Part shown: positions 36,956 through 46,250 of the stretch, piece after piece | How the letters are laid out: each line of letters opens with the position of its first letter | How positions within the stretch are numbered: the first letter of the stretch is position 1 | Source: COE1 sp910588595 | Lineage (GTDB): Bacteria > Bacillota > Clostridia > Lachnospirales > Lachnospiraceae | DNA: 64,000 nucleotides | Assembly (NCBI GenBank): GCA_948957135.1 | Contig: CARDBT010000004.1 | Span: 70,386 to 134,385 of the forward strand | Reading direction: 5' to 3' | Position numbers and translations under genes: made by a program | The notes under the pieces: generated by a model | What the model was told of the DNA's origin: nothing | The model's input: only the letters and a program-made list of their open reading frames with translations | Database searches by the model: none

Positions 36956-37408
36956 ATGACGATTAAGATTAAATATTTTACGGATAAAGTACAGAAACTG
37001 GAAAAGATTTCAAAGGGAAACTGGATTGATCTCAGGGCTTCGGAGGAGGTCGAGATGAAGCAGGGGGAGTTTAAGCTGATTCCTTTGGGGATAGCGGTGG
37101 AGCTGCCAAGAGGGTACGAAGCTCACGTAGTACCAAGAAGCTCTACTTTTAAAAATTTTGGGTTGATACAGGTGAACCATCAGGGCGTGATCGACGGTCC
37201 CGACCGTGAGACCGGGGAGGGCGGCTACTGCGGAAATGACGATCAGTGGTTTGTCCCGATGTATGCGATGCGCGACACGGTGATCCATCTGAATGACCGC
37301 ATCTGCCAGTTCAGGATCATGGAACAGCAGCCGGAGCTTGAGTTTGAGGAGGTTTCCGAACTCACAGGAGCAAACCGCGGAGGTTTTGGATCGACTGGGA
37401 AAAATTAG
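36956..37408 (+). CDS. dut: dUTP diphosphatase (dUTPase)
   Basis: 150 residues, trimeric dUTPase type. It hydrolyses dUTP to dUMP, keeping uracil out of DNA and feeding dTMP synthesis. Family motifs are recognisable: PRSST (motif 2), GVIDG (motif 3, with the catalytic Asp), NDRICQFRI (motif 4) and GGFGSTG (motif 5). Motif 3 is followed by an insertion, GPDRETGEGGYCGNDDQW, seen in clostridial forms. Its position after nrdDG fits dNTP metabolism. AGGGGGA is the ribosome site. Confidence 0.92.
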   Translation: MTIKIKYFTDKVQKLEKISKGNWIDLRASEEVEMKQGEFKLIPLGIAVELPRGYEAHVVPRSSTFKNFGLIQVNHQGVIDGPDRETGEGGYCGNDDQWFVPMYAMRDTVIHLNDRICQFRIMEQQPELEFEEVSELTGANRGGFGSTGKN

Positions 37409-37429
37409 GCGATAACAAGGAAATTTTAA

Positions 37430-37462
37430 AGGATGGCTGGCGTGTTATGCCAGCCATCCTTT
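37430..37462. terminator. Terminator between dut and the CD3324-like gene
   Basis: GGATGGCTGGC/GCCAGCCATCC stem flanked by AAA on the left and TTTT on the right; usable in both directions. Confidence 0.85.
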
Positions 37463-37486
37463 TGGAATATATAGGCAGCAAGAAAA

Positions 37487-38230
37487 TCATCTGCGGATAA
37501 CACTTGCGTTTTGCATATAGGAGCCATATTTTTCAAGAAATTCCTGATATTCATCTTCTTCCGTGATCCAAATGATGACCGGGATCTCCTGGCACTGGAG
37601 TTGATTGTAAGCCTCCAACCTGTGATTGCCGTCGTTCAATTCAAAATCATGCTCGACGTAATGGGCGATCAGGGGCGGCATATCCTGGTTTGTCTCGAGA
37701 ACCTTTTTCAGGTCAGCCACGTGGATGTAAAACCACTCCGCGTCGACATGGTAAGTCATGTTCGCTTCCGGTCCGCAGCAGCGGTGGAACAGATTGGTGG
37801 GCATTGTCATCGGCCCGATGTAATAGCGGTCAAACAGTTTTAAGCCGTCTGAAAATGCCTCATTGTGACCGTCTGATTTCAGGTATGTGTGGATCCACTC
37901 GTCGATTTTTCCGCAGGATGCATAGTCGTAAGCGGATGTAAGTGATGTCTTGTAATCCAAAATGATATCCTCCTTCTGGTATAGGATTTTTCTGATCGAC
38001 TCGAAGGAAAGATGATACTTTGTCATAAGGCTTTCTATATCGGCGCCGTTTTTGTACTCATTTTTGATAGCCCTGTTGCGTTCTGACAGATACTGGTGAT
38101 ATCCGGATGTCTCTCCCCATGATCTGCGTTCTTTTCCGGCAGGGATATAGATCACTTCTCCGGAGACATAGCGCTGTATCTGTTTCAGCAGATTTTCGGG
38201 GAAAATGTCTTTGGCATTCTTGTATTTCAT
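37487..38230 (-). CDS. CD3324-like HTH domain fused to ParB/Srx-like domain
   Basis: 247 residues. The N-terminal ~90 residues (MKYKNAKDIFPENLLKQIQ, SGEVIYIP, ESIRKIL) match the CD3324/Mor-type helix-turn-helix proteins of Clostridia. The C-terminal half contains ELNDGNHRLEAYNQL, resembling the GxHRxxA core of ParB/Srx nucleotide-binding domains, with YVEHDFELNDG before it. A DNA-binding domain joined to a ParB-like catalytic domain is the inferred plan. Start after GGAGGTTCAG. Function not known. Confidence 0.75.
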   Translation of the reverse strand: MKYKNAKDIFPENLLKQIQRYVSGEVIYIPAGKERRSWGETSGYHQYLSERNRAIKNEYKNGADIESLMTKYHLSFESIRKILYQKEDIILDYKTSLTSAYDYASCGKIDEWIHTYLKSDGHNEAFSDGLKLFDRYYIGPMTMPTNLFHRCCGPEANMTYHVDAEWFYIHVADLKKVLETNQDMPPLIAHYVEHDFELNDGNHRLEAYNQLQCQEIPVIIWITEEDEYQEFLEKYGSYMQNASVIRR

Positions 38231-38405
38231 CTGAACCTCCATGCGACAATGATTGTTAAATGGTGTCTGCGCAGATCTGATGCAGGAAACTTCCATGGTT
38301 CTGGTAGACGATTCCTCACATCACAACACGATTTTAGCATGACATGGCAAGGGTAGCTATATTGAGATTGCTTATAAGAGTTCTTTACCTCGTACAAAAC
38401 ACATA

Positions 38406-38879
38406 TCAGTTCAACAGGTAAATCATAAAATTCAGATATCCGGCGTAAGTTACCCACAGAAGGTATGGGATCTGCAGGTAGGCAGCGGCGGTATCGAGTC
38501 TGCTGAATTTGAATATCATTTTCAGGATGCTGGTCCACAGAACCACAAGCCATATAAATGCAAATAAATATGTGTGCATATTAAAGAAGATGACAGGCCA
38601 CAAAAAGTTGAGAATCAACTGGAGCGTATAGTTTAGCAGTGCGTCAAAAACGTTATCGGGATACGCCGCCCTTTGCAAAAAGATGTGGGCGCTGCTGACA
38701 CCCATCAGTATGTAGAGCGGTGTCCATATGATTGGAAATAATATGGCAGGCGGTGCCAGAGGCGGTTTGCGCAGGAAAGCATAGATATATACATTTTCGC
38801 GGATAAGAAACGCCGAGAGACCGCCGACACCAAGGGCGATCAGGATAGAGATAAGATATGGCTTTGATTTTGCCCACAT
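38406..38879 (-). CDS. TspO/MBR family membrane protein
   Basis: 157 residues with five hydrophobic helices. The TspO signature is visible (FLRKPPLAPPAILFPIIWTPLYILMG, residues ~35-60; then LQLILNFLWPVIFF). TspO proteins bind porphyrins and hydrophobic ligands in the membrane. Length and helix count are normal for the family. Ribosome site AAGAGG. Monocistronic, on the minus strand between the CD3324-like gene and tyrA. Confidence 0.9.
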   Translation of the reverse strand: MWAKSKPYLISILIALGVGGLSAFLIRENVYIYAFLRKPPLAPPAILFPIIWTPLYILMGVSSAHIFLQRAAYPDNVFDALLNYTLQLILNFLWPVIFFNMHTYLFAFIWLVVLWTSILKMIFKFSRLDTAAAYLQIPYLLWVTYAGYLNFMIYLLN

Positions 38880-38976
38880 AAAATATGAAACCTCTTATAG
38901 TTACAGATTTTATAGTATATTATGCAGGCGCCGTGTCTTTTATGAGAAACGCTTAAGCTACGTCCTATCCCATGCC

Positions 38977-40077
38977 TCATTTCCTTTCATAGACCAAGTA
39001 GTGCAGACTCTGCAGCAAGGCAACTGCTTCATCCGATGCAGTCTGGTCATAGAATTCAACCCGGAGCACCCCCTCCTCGAACTCGCGGTTGTGTATGATG
39101 CCGATATTTTTGATGGAAATATCCGCCTTGGCGAGCAGTGTGGCGAGCGAGGCGATGGCGCCTGCCTCGTCGGGAATGTCCACATAGCACGCAAAGATCT
39201 TCTTGATCGGTCCCTTTGGCAGATCGGCGAAGGAGTCCCGGTATTCCCTGGAGGCGGTAAACAGGTCATGCGTAAATCCTGTCTGCCGGGTTCGCACAGC
39301 CCTGCTGATCGTCTGCAGCGAGCTGATGTAATCGTCTAACAGATCGGCGATGTTTTCCGTGTTGGACATGCAGATCGACTCCCACATCTCGGGGGAGGAG
39401 GAGGCGATGCGCGTGATGTCCTTGAAGCCGCCGGCGGCGATCATCTTCATCGTCTCGTTTGCGGAGTCGTGGTCGTGTACCAGGTTGGCGAGCGCGGCGG
39501 CGACAAGATGCGGCACGTGGCTGATCGCCGCGGTCACATAGTCGTGCTCCTGGCTGTTCAGGATCAGGGGGATCGCCCCCATTTTTTTGACCAGCGAATA
39601 GTATTCTGCGACGGCTTCCCTGGCAACGGTTTCCGTGGGCGTGAGGATGTAGTACGCGTTCTCGAGCAGGATCGGACTGGCGTTGGAAAACCCTGTTTTC
39701 TCGCTGCCTGCCATGGGATGTCCGCCGATAAAGTGACTGTCCAGCCCAAGCCGAGAGACCGCCTCGTGGATCGAGCCCTTGACGCTGCCGACATCCGTGA
39801 TGATCGTCTTTTCGGAGAGGATGGGGCGAAGCTGCTCTAAAAATTTGTTGTTGACGGCGACAGGGGCGCATAGAAATATCATATCACAGTCGGAAAAGAG
39901 TCCGTTTATTTCCGTGGTGCCTTCATCGATCGCACCGGCGGCGAGCGCTTCGTCGAGTGTGGACTGTCTGCGCGCGCAGGCGACGATCCGTGCGTCGGGA
40001 CAGATCTGTCTGATCGCGAGCGCGATCGATCCGCCGATCAATCCGAGACTGATAAAACCGAATTTGTTCATGTTCAT
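38977..40077 (-). CDS. tyrA: Prephenate dehydrogenase with C-terminal ACT domain
   Basis: 366 residues. TyrA oxidatively decarboxylates prephenate to 4-hydroxyphenylpyruvate for tyrosine synthesis. Rossmann motif LGLIGGSIALA is near residue 12; GGHPMAGSEKTGF carries substrate-binding residues; residues ~290-366 form an ACT domain (VDIPDEAGAIASLATLLAKA), suggesting feedback by tyrosine. Start 40077 has AAAGGA 11 bases upstream. It is transcribed away from the EF-G-like gene across a 484-bp region. Confidence 0.94.
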   Translation of the reverse strand: MNMNKFGFISLGLIGGSIALAIRQICPDARIVACARRQSTLDEALAAGAIDEGTTEINGLFSDCDMIFLCAPVAVNNKFLEQLRPILSEKTIITDVGSVKGSIHEAVSRLGLDSHFIGGHPMAGSEKTGFSNASPILLENAYYILTPTETVAREAVAEYYSLVKKMGAIPLILNSQEHDYVTAAISHVPHLVAAALANLVHDHDSANETMKMIAAGGFKDITRIASSSPEMWESICMSNTENIADLLDDYISSLQTISRAVRTRQTGFTHDLFTASREYRDSFADLPKGPIKKIFACYVDIPDEAGAIASLATLLAKADISIKNIGIIHNREFEEGVLRVEFYDQTASDEAVALLQSLHYLVYERK

Positions 40078-40561
40078 AGAGCTTTGTGTCCTTTCCGAAA
40101 ATGTAGTGATGTTTTTGTAATACGGCAGAGCTGTCATAATATAATGAACTATAATGGTACAATAGCGCGGTATTGTATATGAACCGCGCAGTGTCACTGA
40201 TAATTATTGCACTTTCATGTGTTGGCGTCAACAGGTTTATGGCATTCCATTCACATTCCATTGTAAACCGCGTCTGCAATGCCGCGGGCAGAAGGGACTG
40301 ACCGTGAGTCCTCTGCTGAAAAAGGGGTATGTCAAGTATAAAGTTTCAGCAATTGTAACGAAATTTCGGAAAGGATTTTATGCAAAATATGATATGCAGA
40401 TTGCACAAAAAAGATTGAATTGTCTGATAAATTATAGTAAACTTGTAATAGTTAGGTCATGCGAGAACAGCATGGTGAACTATCATATAACGAAGAGTGC
40501 CCTTGCGGAAAGATTTTGTGGGATTTGTGAGTGTGCTCAATTAATTTAGGAGGTAGCTGCA
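40078..40561. other. Divergent 484-bp intergenic region
   Basis: Lies between tyrA and the EF-G-like gene. It contains AT-rich promoter-like sequence but no pairing of -35/-10 that I would call firmly, and no supported reading frame. AGGAGGTAGCTGCA before 40562 is a strong ribosome site. Confidence 0.5.
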
Positions 40562-42652
40562 ATGAATGTTTACACAACTGATAAGATCCGAAACGTAGTA
40601 CTGTTAGGTCATGGTGGGGCAGGGAAGACGAGTCTCGTGGAATCAATGGCGTATCTGTCAGGTATCACTTCACGCATGGGAAAAGTGGAGGACGGCAATA
40701 CCGTCAGCGATTTTGGCAAGGAAGAGCAGAAGAGAAGGATTTCCATAAGCACATCCGTCGTGCCGATCGAGTGGGAGGGTGTGAAGATCAACATCCTTGA
40801 TACCCCCGGGTATTTTGACTTCATAGGTGAGGTTGAGGAGGCTATCAGTGCGGCAGATGCAGCGGTCATCGTGGTGTCGGGCAAGTCCGGCGTCGAGGCA
40901 GGGACAGAGAAGGCGTGGGAGCTGTGTGAGAAGCACAAGCTGCCGAGGATGATATATGTGACAGGTATGGATGCAGACAACGCGTCGTTCAAGAACGTTG
41001 TGGAGAAACTCACGGAGATGTACGGCAAGAAGATCGCACCTTTCCATTTTCCGATCAGGGAGAATGAGAAGTTTGTGGGCTATGTCAATGTCGTGAGCGA
41101 GACGGGAAACCGCTGGAAGGGCAAGGACGTGGAGGCGTGCGAGATCCCGGATTACAGCATGGACAATCTGAATCTGTACAGGGACACGCTGATGGAGGCG
41201 GTAGCCGAGACCAGCGAGGAGTTTATGGACCGCTACTTCGGCGGGGAGACCTTTACGGAAAATGAGATCCGCGCAGCGCTGCGGACAAACGTGATCGACA
41301 GCGCCATCGTTCCGATCAGCATGGGTTCGAGCCTGCTGTGCCAGGGTACATACACGCTGCTCGACGACATTGTGAAATACATGCCGAGCCCTGAGAATAA
41401 GCAGATCGCCGGCTTCAACATGAAGACAAACGAGGTGTTTGAGGCAAACTATGATTTTGCAAAGGCAAAGTCCGCATATGTCTTCAAGACGATCGTGGAT
41501 CCGTTTATCGGAAAGTATTCTCTGATCAAGGTGTGTTCCGGCGTGTTCAAGTCGGATGACACGATATACAACAAAGACAAGGACATTGAGGAGAAGGTTA
41601 ACAAACTGTACATACTGCAGGGCAGCAAGCCTATCGAGATCAGCGAGCTTCACGCCGGCGACATCGGGGCGATCGCAAAGCTCACCGCGGCGAGGACCGG
41701 AAATACACTCTCTACCAAGGCAACTGTGATCGAGTACGGCAAGTTTGAGATCTCCAAGCCGTACACGGCAAAGCGCTACAAAGTGCCGAACAAGGGCGAT
41801 ATCGACAAGGTGTCGCAGGCACTGCAGAAAATGTCGCACGAGGATCAGACTTTGAAGGTGGTCAACGATGTGGAGAACAGGCAGACCCTGCTGTACGGCA
41901 TCGGCGACCAGCAGCTTGAGATCATCCAGAGCCGTCTGGCAAACGAGTACAAGTGTGAGATCGAGCTGGGCGATCCGAAGATCGCGTTCCGCGAGACGAT
42001 CAAGAAGAAATCCGACGTGGAGTACAAATACAAAAAGCAGTCCGGCGGACATGGACAGTACGGTCATGTCAAGATGCGTTTCGAGCCGTCAGGCGATCTG
42101 GAGAAGCCGTATGTGTTCGAGCAGGTGGTCGTTGGCGGTGCGGTTCCGAAGAATTATTTCCCGGCTGTGGAGAAGGGGATGCAGGAATCCGTGATCAAGG
42201 GACCTCTGGCTGCATATCCGGTCGTGGGTGTGAAGGGAATCCTGTATGACGGTTCGTACCATGCAGTGGACTCCTCGGAGATGGCGTTTAAGACGGCGGC
42301 GATCCAGGCGTTTAAGAAAGGCTTTATGGAGGCGGGACCTGTTCTGCTCGAGCCGATCGCGTCGCTCAAGGTGACAGCGCCCGAGCGCTATACCGGTGAT
42401 ATCATGGGCGATCTGAACAAGAGGCGCGGCAGGGTGCTGGGCATGAACCCGATCGGAAACGGCAAGCAGGTGATCGAGGCGGACATTCCGATGATGGAGC
42501 TGACAGGTTACTGTACAGTGCTCCGCTCCATGACAGGAGGACGCGGCAGCTTCGAGTACGAGATCACCCGCTATGAGCAGACGCCGAGCGACATCCAGGA
42601 TGCGCAGGTGAAAGCGAGGGCGAGCAAGGTCGCGGAGTCCGGTGAGGACTAA
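40562..42652 (+). CDS. EF-G paralogue with altered GTPase motifs
   Basis: 696 residues, EF-G domain order (G, II, III, IV, V). The P-loop is GHGGAGKTS (residues 16-24). The G3 motif reads DTPGYFDF, with Tyr where EF-G has the catalytic His of DTPGHVDF. The G4 motif reads VTGMD instead of NKxD. It therefore belongs to the second EF-G clade in Clostridia rather than the translocase FusA, and nucleotide handling may differ. The conserved GGHGQYGHV segment of domain IV is present. It stops on the same bases as the kinase gene on the other strand. Confidence 0.9.
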   Translation: MNVYTTDKIRNVVLLGHGGAGKTSLVESMAYLSGITSRMGKVEDGNTVSDFGKEEQKRRISISTSVVPIEWEGVKINILDTPGYFDFIGEVEEAISAADAAVIVVSGKSGVEAGTEKAWELCEKHKLPRMIYVTGMDADNASFKNVVEKLTEMYGKKIAPFHFPIRENEKFVGYVNVVSETGNRWKGKDVEACEIPDYSMDNLNLYRDTLMEAVAETSEEFMDRYFGGETFTENEIRAALRTNVIDSAIVPISMGSSLLCQGTYTLLDDIVKYMPSPENKQIAGFNMKTNEVFEANYDFAKAKSAYVFKTIVDPFIGKYSLIKVCSGVFKSDDTIYNKDKDIEEKVNKLYILQGSKPIEISELHAGDIGAIAKLTAARTGNTLSTKATVIEYGKFEISKPYTAKRYKVPNKGDIDKVSQALQKMSHEDQTLKVVNDVENRQTLLYGIGDQQLEIIQSRLANEYKCEIELGDPKIAFRETIKKKSDVEYKYKKQSGGHGQYGHVKMRFEPSGDLEKPYVFEQVVVGGAVPKNYFPAVEKGMQESVIKGPLAAYPVVGVKGILYDGSYHAVDSSEMAFKTAAIQAFKKGFMEAGPVLLEPIASLKVTAPERYTGDIMGDLNKRRGRVLGMNPIGNGKQVIEADIPMMELTGYCTVLRSMTGGRGSFEYEITRYEQTPSDIQDAQVKARASKVAESGED

Positions 42653-43962
42653 ATCGTGATGATAAATGTCGTGCCGCCGCCCGGCGTGTCGGTCACAGTG
42701 ATCGAGCCGTGGTGCGCGGTAATGATGTCATGGGCTATCGACAGACCCAGCCCGAAGTGATTTTTATCACTTCGGGCTTTTTCGCTGCGGTAAAAGCGGT
42801 CGAAGATCCGGGTTTTTTCCTCGTCGCTGATCCCGACACCCGTGTCGGATATCTGGATCTCAAAGTGCCTGCCGGATCTGTGATGCGGGCTGCGATGACG
42901 GACGGACAGGGTGATCGATCCGCCCTCCGGCGTATAGCTGATGGCGTTGTGCAGGAAGATAGCGAGCACCTGCGTGATGCGCTCGCTGTCGCACAGGCAG
43001 TCAGGGAGGATGTTCTCCGGAAGCATGGCGGTGATCCGTATGTGCCTGGCAGCCGCCATGGTCTCAAAAGCTTCACATGCATTGAGAACCAGGGTGTCAA
43101 GCTGGGTGCTGACAGGTTTGATCTCGAGATGCCCCGTGTCACAGCTGAGCAGTGTGAGCATGTCGCCCAAAAGCCTCGAGGTGCGCAGCGATTCACTCTT
43201 GATCGTCGACAGCTCCGAGGACTCCTTTTTGGCAAGCTCTGTCTCCGCACAGGACAGGATCACTGCGAGCGGTGTGCGCAGTTCGTGTGAGGCGGAGGCG
43301 ATGAACTGGTTCTGCCGGAGTCTGTTTGCCTCGATGGGATCGAGCAGTTTTCCCGTGAAGATCCACGCAAAGATCCAGATCGCGATGAGCGCGAGCGTGA
43401 TGATGCCCAGGAACAGGAAACGCTGTCTGGAGATCTGTTCGAGCAGATCCTGGAGGGGCGCCGCCAGCAGGACTTCGAGAAAGGTGTGGTTTTTTTCGAT
43501 GTAGATGACAGAACAATAATATTTTGCGGAGGTGCCGTCCGCGTCATTTTTGAGCTCCATGATATAGGAGACGTAGCTGCTGTCATGTGACAGGGGATGT
43601 GTGGTCCTGGGCGTGTCGCCTGTGCGGTATAGTTCCCAGGCGGCGTCGACGACACGCTGTCTCTCATCGAGGGCGAGATCCCTGTTCACATTGTAGAGGA
43701 ACTCCGTGCCGTTGTCCATCAGGGAGATGTAGTATTTGTTGTTGGACTCGAGCTGGGACAGCCATGTGTTGCTGACGATATCCTGCTGCTCGATGTAGGA
43801 TGCGATCGGGTAGATATCTCTGGGGTAGGATGCGATCCTGTGCTGCATCATATTGCTCTCGGATATGAACAGATAGCCGAGTGTCATGGTGATCAGGATG
43901 AGCGTGGTGATGCAGCCATTCAACAGAGTCAGCTGGATGTGCGCTTTTTTGATGGTATTCAT
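42649..43962 (-). CDS. Sensor histidine kinase
   Basis: 437 residues. Two transmembrane helices (~12-34 and ~183-205) enclose a ~150-residue extracytoplasmic sensor. The H-box is SASHELRTP with phospho-acceptor H226; N-box FLHNAISYTPEGG, G1 DTGVGIS, G2 HFGLGLSIAHDI follow. No clear HAMP domain. It lies 7 bp after its response regulator on the minus strand. Its stop codon overlaps that of the EF-G paralogue (bases 42649-42652), with no terminator between the convergent genes. Likely senses the state of the propeller-SBP locus (inference). Confidence 0.93.
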   Translation of the reverse strand: MNTIKKAHIQLTLLNGCITTLILITMTLGYLFISESNMMQHRIASYPRDIYPIASYIEQQDIVSNTWLSQLESNNKYYISLMDNGTEFLYNVNRDLALDERQRVVDAAWELYRTGDTPRTTHPLSHDSSYVSYIMELKNDADGTSAKYYCSVIYIEKNHTFLEVLLAAPLQDLLEQISRQRFLFLGIITLALIAIWIFAWIFTGKLLDPIEANRLRQNQFIASASHELRTPLAVILSCAETELAKKESSELSTIKSESLRTSRLLGDMLTLLSCDTGHLEIKPVSTQLDTLVLNACEAFETMAAARHIRITAMLPENILPDCLCDSERITQVLAIFLHNAISYTPEGGSITLSVRHRSPHHRSGRHFEIQISDTGVGISDEEKTRIFDRFYRSEKARSDKNHFGLGLSIAHDIITAHHGSITVTDTPGGGTTFIITI

Positions 43963-43969
43963 ACAGGGA

Positions 43970-44644
43970 TCACTCCTCCATTAGACAGTAGCCGACGCCT
44001 CGGATAGTCCTTAAATTCAGCCGGCTTTTGACCGCTTTGAGCCGCCTGCGGACAAAGTAGATATAATTGTCGAGGTTTCCCTCCTCGACGTCGCTGTCAG
44101 GTCCCCAGATCTTTAACAGGAGCATATTCCTCGAGAGTGTCTGACCGCCGTTTTTGATCAGCACATCGAGCATTGCGCCCTCGCGCCTGGAGCACGAACA
44201 GCTGCCGCCCGGACCGGTGAGCGTGCTTGTCATCTCGTTAAACTGGATATCGCAGTAGTGCGCCAGATCGGTCTGGCTGATGATGGGGGAGCGTCTCGTG
44301 ACGCACTGGATGCGCGCGAGCAGCTCCTCGAACGCAAAAGGTTTTACCAGATAATCGTCCGCGCCCAGGTTCAGGCCAGTTACCTTGTCGTTCAAGGTGC
44401 CGAGCGCCGTTATGAGGATGATCGGGATGCTGATACCCTGCTGGCGCAGCTTTGTAACGACGATCGAACCCTCCATATAGGGAAGCATCCTGTCGAGCAG
44501 GATCACATCGTGGATATTCTGTTCGGCGTAGTACAATGCCTCCTCGCCGTCATAACAGGGATCGACATCAAATCCTTTGGCGAGCAGCTGGTTTGTGAGA
44601 GATTCATTTAGTTTCTTATCATCTTCCGCGAGTAATATACGCAT
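43970..44644 (-). CDS. OmpR-family response regulator
   Basis: 224 residues. The receiver domain has acidic pocket E7-D8-D9, phospho-acceptor D51, switch T79 and K101. The C-terminal winged helix (~130-224) ends with LRTIRGVGYCL. A CSCS cysteine pair precedes the first wing helix. A ribosome site (GGAGGAG) precedes the ATG. OmpR-type proteins bind 11-bp-spaced direct repeats; such repeats (TTAGAGA-N4-TTAGAGA) precede this gene and both lipoprotein genes, so autoregulation is predicted. Confidence 0.94.
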   Translation of the reverse strand: MRILLAEDDKKLNESLTNQLLAKGFDVDPCYDGEEALYYAEQNIHDVILLDRMLPYMEGSIVVTKLRQQGISIPIILITALGTLNDKVTGLNLGADDYLVKPFAFEELLARIQCVTRRSPIISQTDLAHYCDIQFNEMTSTLTGPGGSCSCSRREGAMLDVLIKNGGQTLSRNMLLLKIWGPDSDVEEGNLDNYIYFVRRRLKAVKSRLNLRTIRGVGYCLMEE

Positions 44645-44684
44645 TTTCGGACTCCTCCATAGAATGTTGTAGTGTGCAGAGTAT

Positions 44685-44717
44685 ATTTTACTTTATTTTT
44701 CTCTAAATTATCTCTAA
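44685..44717 (-). promoter_or_regulatory. Response-regulator operator and promoter (own gene)
   Basis: On the minus strand: TTAGAGA (44717-44711), TAAT, TTAGAGA (44706-44700), nine bases, TAAAAT (44690-44685). No -35 hexamer; the direct repeats take its place. Same architecture at 47094 and 49540. Confidence 0.8.
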
Positions 44718-44929
44718 AGGCTGATCGTCTGCCAATGTATCTCCAGTCTTTGTAAACAGTTTTTTACAGTATTTCATTATACTTAAAATCTTCTGAGGTG
44801 TAAAGTGTGGAGTTGATTTGTGAAAAATGTGCATACTATAGCTTAAAGGTACGATCTGAATCAGGCGGTTCCTTAAGTGACGAAATATAAGATTTAAAAA
44901 AGGAATTTGCATAAAAAATGCAGAAATAA

Positions 44930-44959
44930 TTGACAAAACCAACAATTCGAGGGTAATAT
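44930..44959 (+). promoter_or_regulatory. Promoter of the AAA ATPase/HEPN pair
   Basis: TTGACA (44930-44935), 18-base spacer, TAATAT (44954-44959). It lies in the 346-bp region that also holds the regulator's promoter on the other strand. Confidence 0.65.
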
Positions 44960-44990
44960 GTATATATTAAATCAAAAAGGAGCGCTGCGT

Positions 44991-46238
44991 ATGGTGTTGC
45001 AATTTTCATGCTCGAATCACAAATCGATAAAGGATAAAATTATTTTTTCGGCGATTGCAGGCAGTGACAATACTTTTGAGGAGGGGTTGAAACCTTTTTC
45101 TAATTTTCGGGTAATGTCATCCGCAGTGATTTATGGGGCAAATGGTTCTGGCAAAAGTAATTTTATCAATGCCTTGGAATTTATGCGCAATTTGGTCAGC
45201 GAGAGTATCAATCATCAGCCGGGGGAAGGCATTTTTCAAGCGCCGCACAAGCTGAACTCGCCGAATGTCCCGAGTAAATATGACATTCAGTTTGTAAAAG
45301 CTGATATAAGATATGCATACGGTTTTTCGATCGTAAGAAATGCAGTAGAGGAAGAATATTTGTACTATTTTCCAAAAGGACGACAGGTAAAGATTTTTGA
45401 AAGAGAAAACATGGACATCAAGCCAGGTGACAAATACAAAAATGCATTTGAAGTCAGCAAGAGTATTTTGAAGGAGAACAGGCTGTTTTTGTCATGTGCG
45501 GCAAACTATACGAATATCAGGGAGATTGAAAATGCGTTTCTTTTTTTTCGGGAAGATATCGTGATCTACAATCCGCAAGTAAATAATTGGACAGAGTATT
45601 CCATACAGCTGATGCAGCAGCATGAGGAGATCAAAAAAGCTTTTGTGGAAATATTGCAGGCGTTGGGGACAGGAATCAGGGATGTCAAAGTGCGGTTAGA
45701 GAAAACCAGGCTGTCAGCGAAAGATCTGCCTCAGGAAATGCCGGATGCGCTGAAAATGATGGTGACTTCTCAGGAGGCGAGTGTGATCGAGGCAAAATTA
45801 GTATATGATGAGTTTGAGACTGATTTGATGACTGAGGAATCCATGGGGATCAAAAAATTGTTTGAAGTTATCTGTCTGATCACTGATATTATCAGGAAAG
45901 GAAAGATCCTGGTGTGTGACGAGATTGAGACGAGTCTGCACGAATCAATTGTTTATGAGATTGTAAATTTGTTTCGTCTGGTAAAAAAAGATCAGTTCGC
46001 TCAACTTATTTTTTCAACGCATGATACAAGTCTGTTGGATTCGACCTTGTTTCGGCGGGATCAGATTTGGTTCACACAATTGGATCATCAAAGATCTACA
46101 GATCTGTATTCGCTTGCTGAGATTAAAAATGTAAGGAAAACAGAAAACCTGGAAAAAGGATATATATCTGGTAAGTATGGTGCGATACCGATTTTAAATA
46201 GAAATTTTTCCTTTGATGATGTATGCAACAGTCAGTAG
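44991..46238 (+). CDS. AAA15-type ATPase, likely defence effector partner
   Basis: 415 residues. ABC/SMC-like ATPase of the AAA15/AAA_21 kind: N-terminal strand LQFSCSNHKSIKDKI, Walker A GANGSGKSN (residues 49-57), a long middle domain, then Walker B with EIETSLHES (~310) and H-loop FSTHDTSLLDS. Such ATPases occur in abortive-infection and other phage-defence operons. Start follows AAAGGAG at 8 bases. It is AT-rich and inserted between the response regulator and its target genes. The next gene encodes a HEPN protein. Confidence 0.85.
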   Translation: MVLQFSCSNHKSIKDKIIFSAIAGSDNTFEEGLKPFSNFRVMSSAVIYGANGSGKSNFINALEFMRNLVSESINHQPGEGIFQAPHKLNSPNVPSKYDIQFVKADIRYAYGFSIVRNAVEEEYLYYFPKGRQVKIFERENMDIKPGDKYKNAFEVSKSILKENRLFLSCAANYTNIREIENAFLFFREDIVIYNPQVNNWTEYSIQLMQQHEEIKKAFVEILQALGTGIRDVKVRLEKTRLSAKDLPQEMPDALKMMVTSQEASVIEAKLVYDEFETDLMTEESMGIKKLFEVICLITDIIRKGKILVCDEIETSLHESIVYEIVNLFRLVKKDQFAQLIFSTHDTSLLDSTLFRRDQIWFTQLDHQRSTDLYSLAEIKNVRKTENLEKGYISGKYGAIPILNRNFSFDDVCNSQ

Positions 46239-46250
46239 AGAGGTGGCGGC

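Noticed and set aside
40670..42067. Long minus-strand frame opposite the EF-G paralogue
   Set aside because: Antisense shadow caused by codon bias; composition rich in His/Leu/Arg, no domain.
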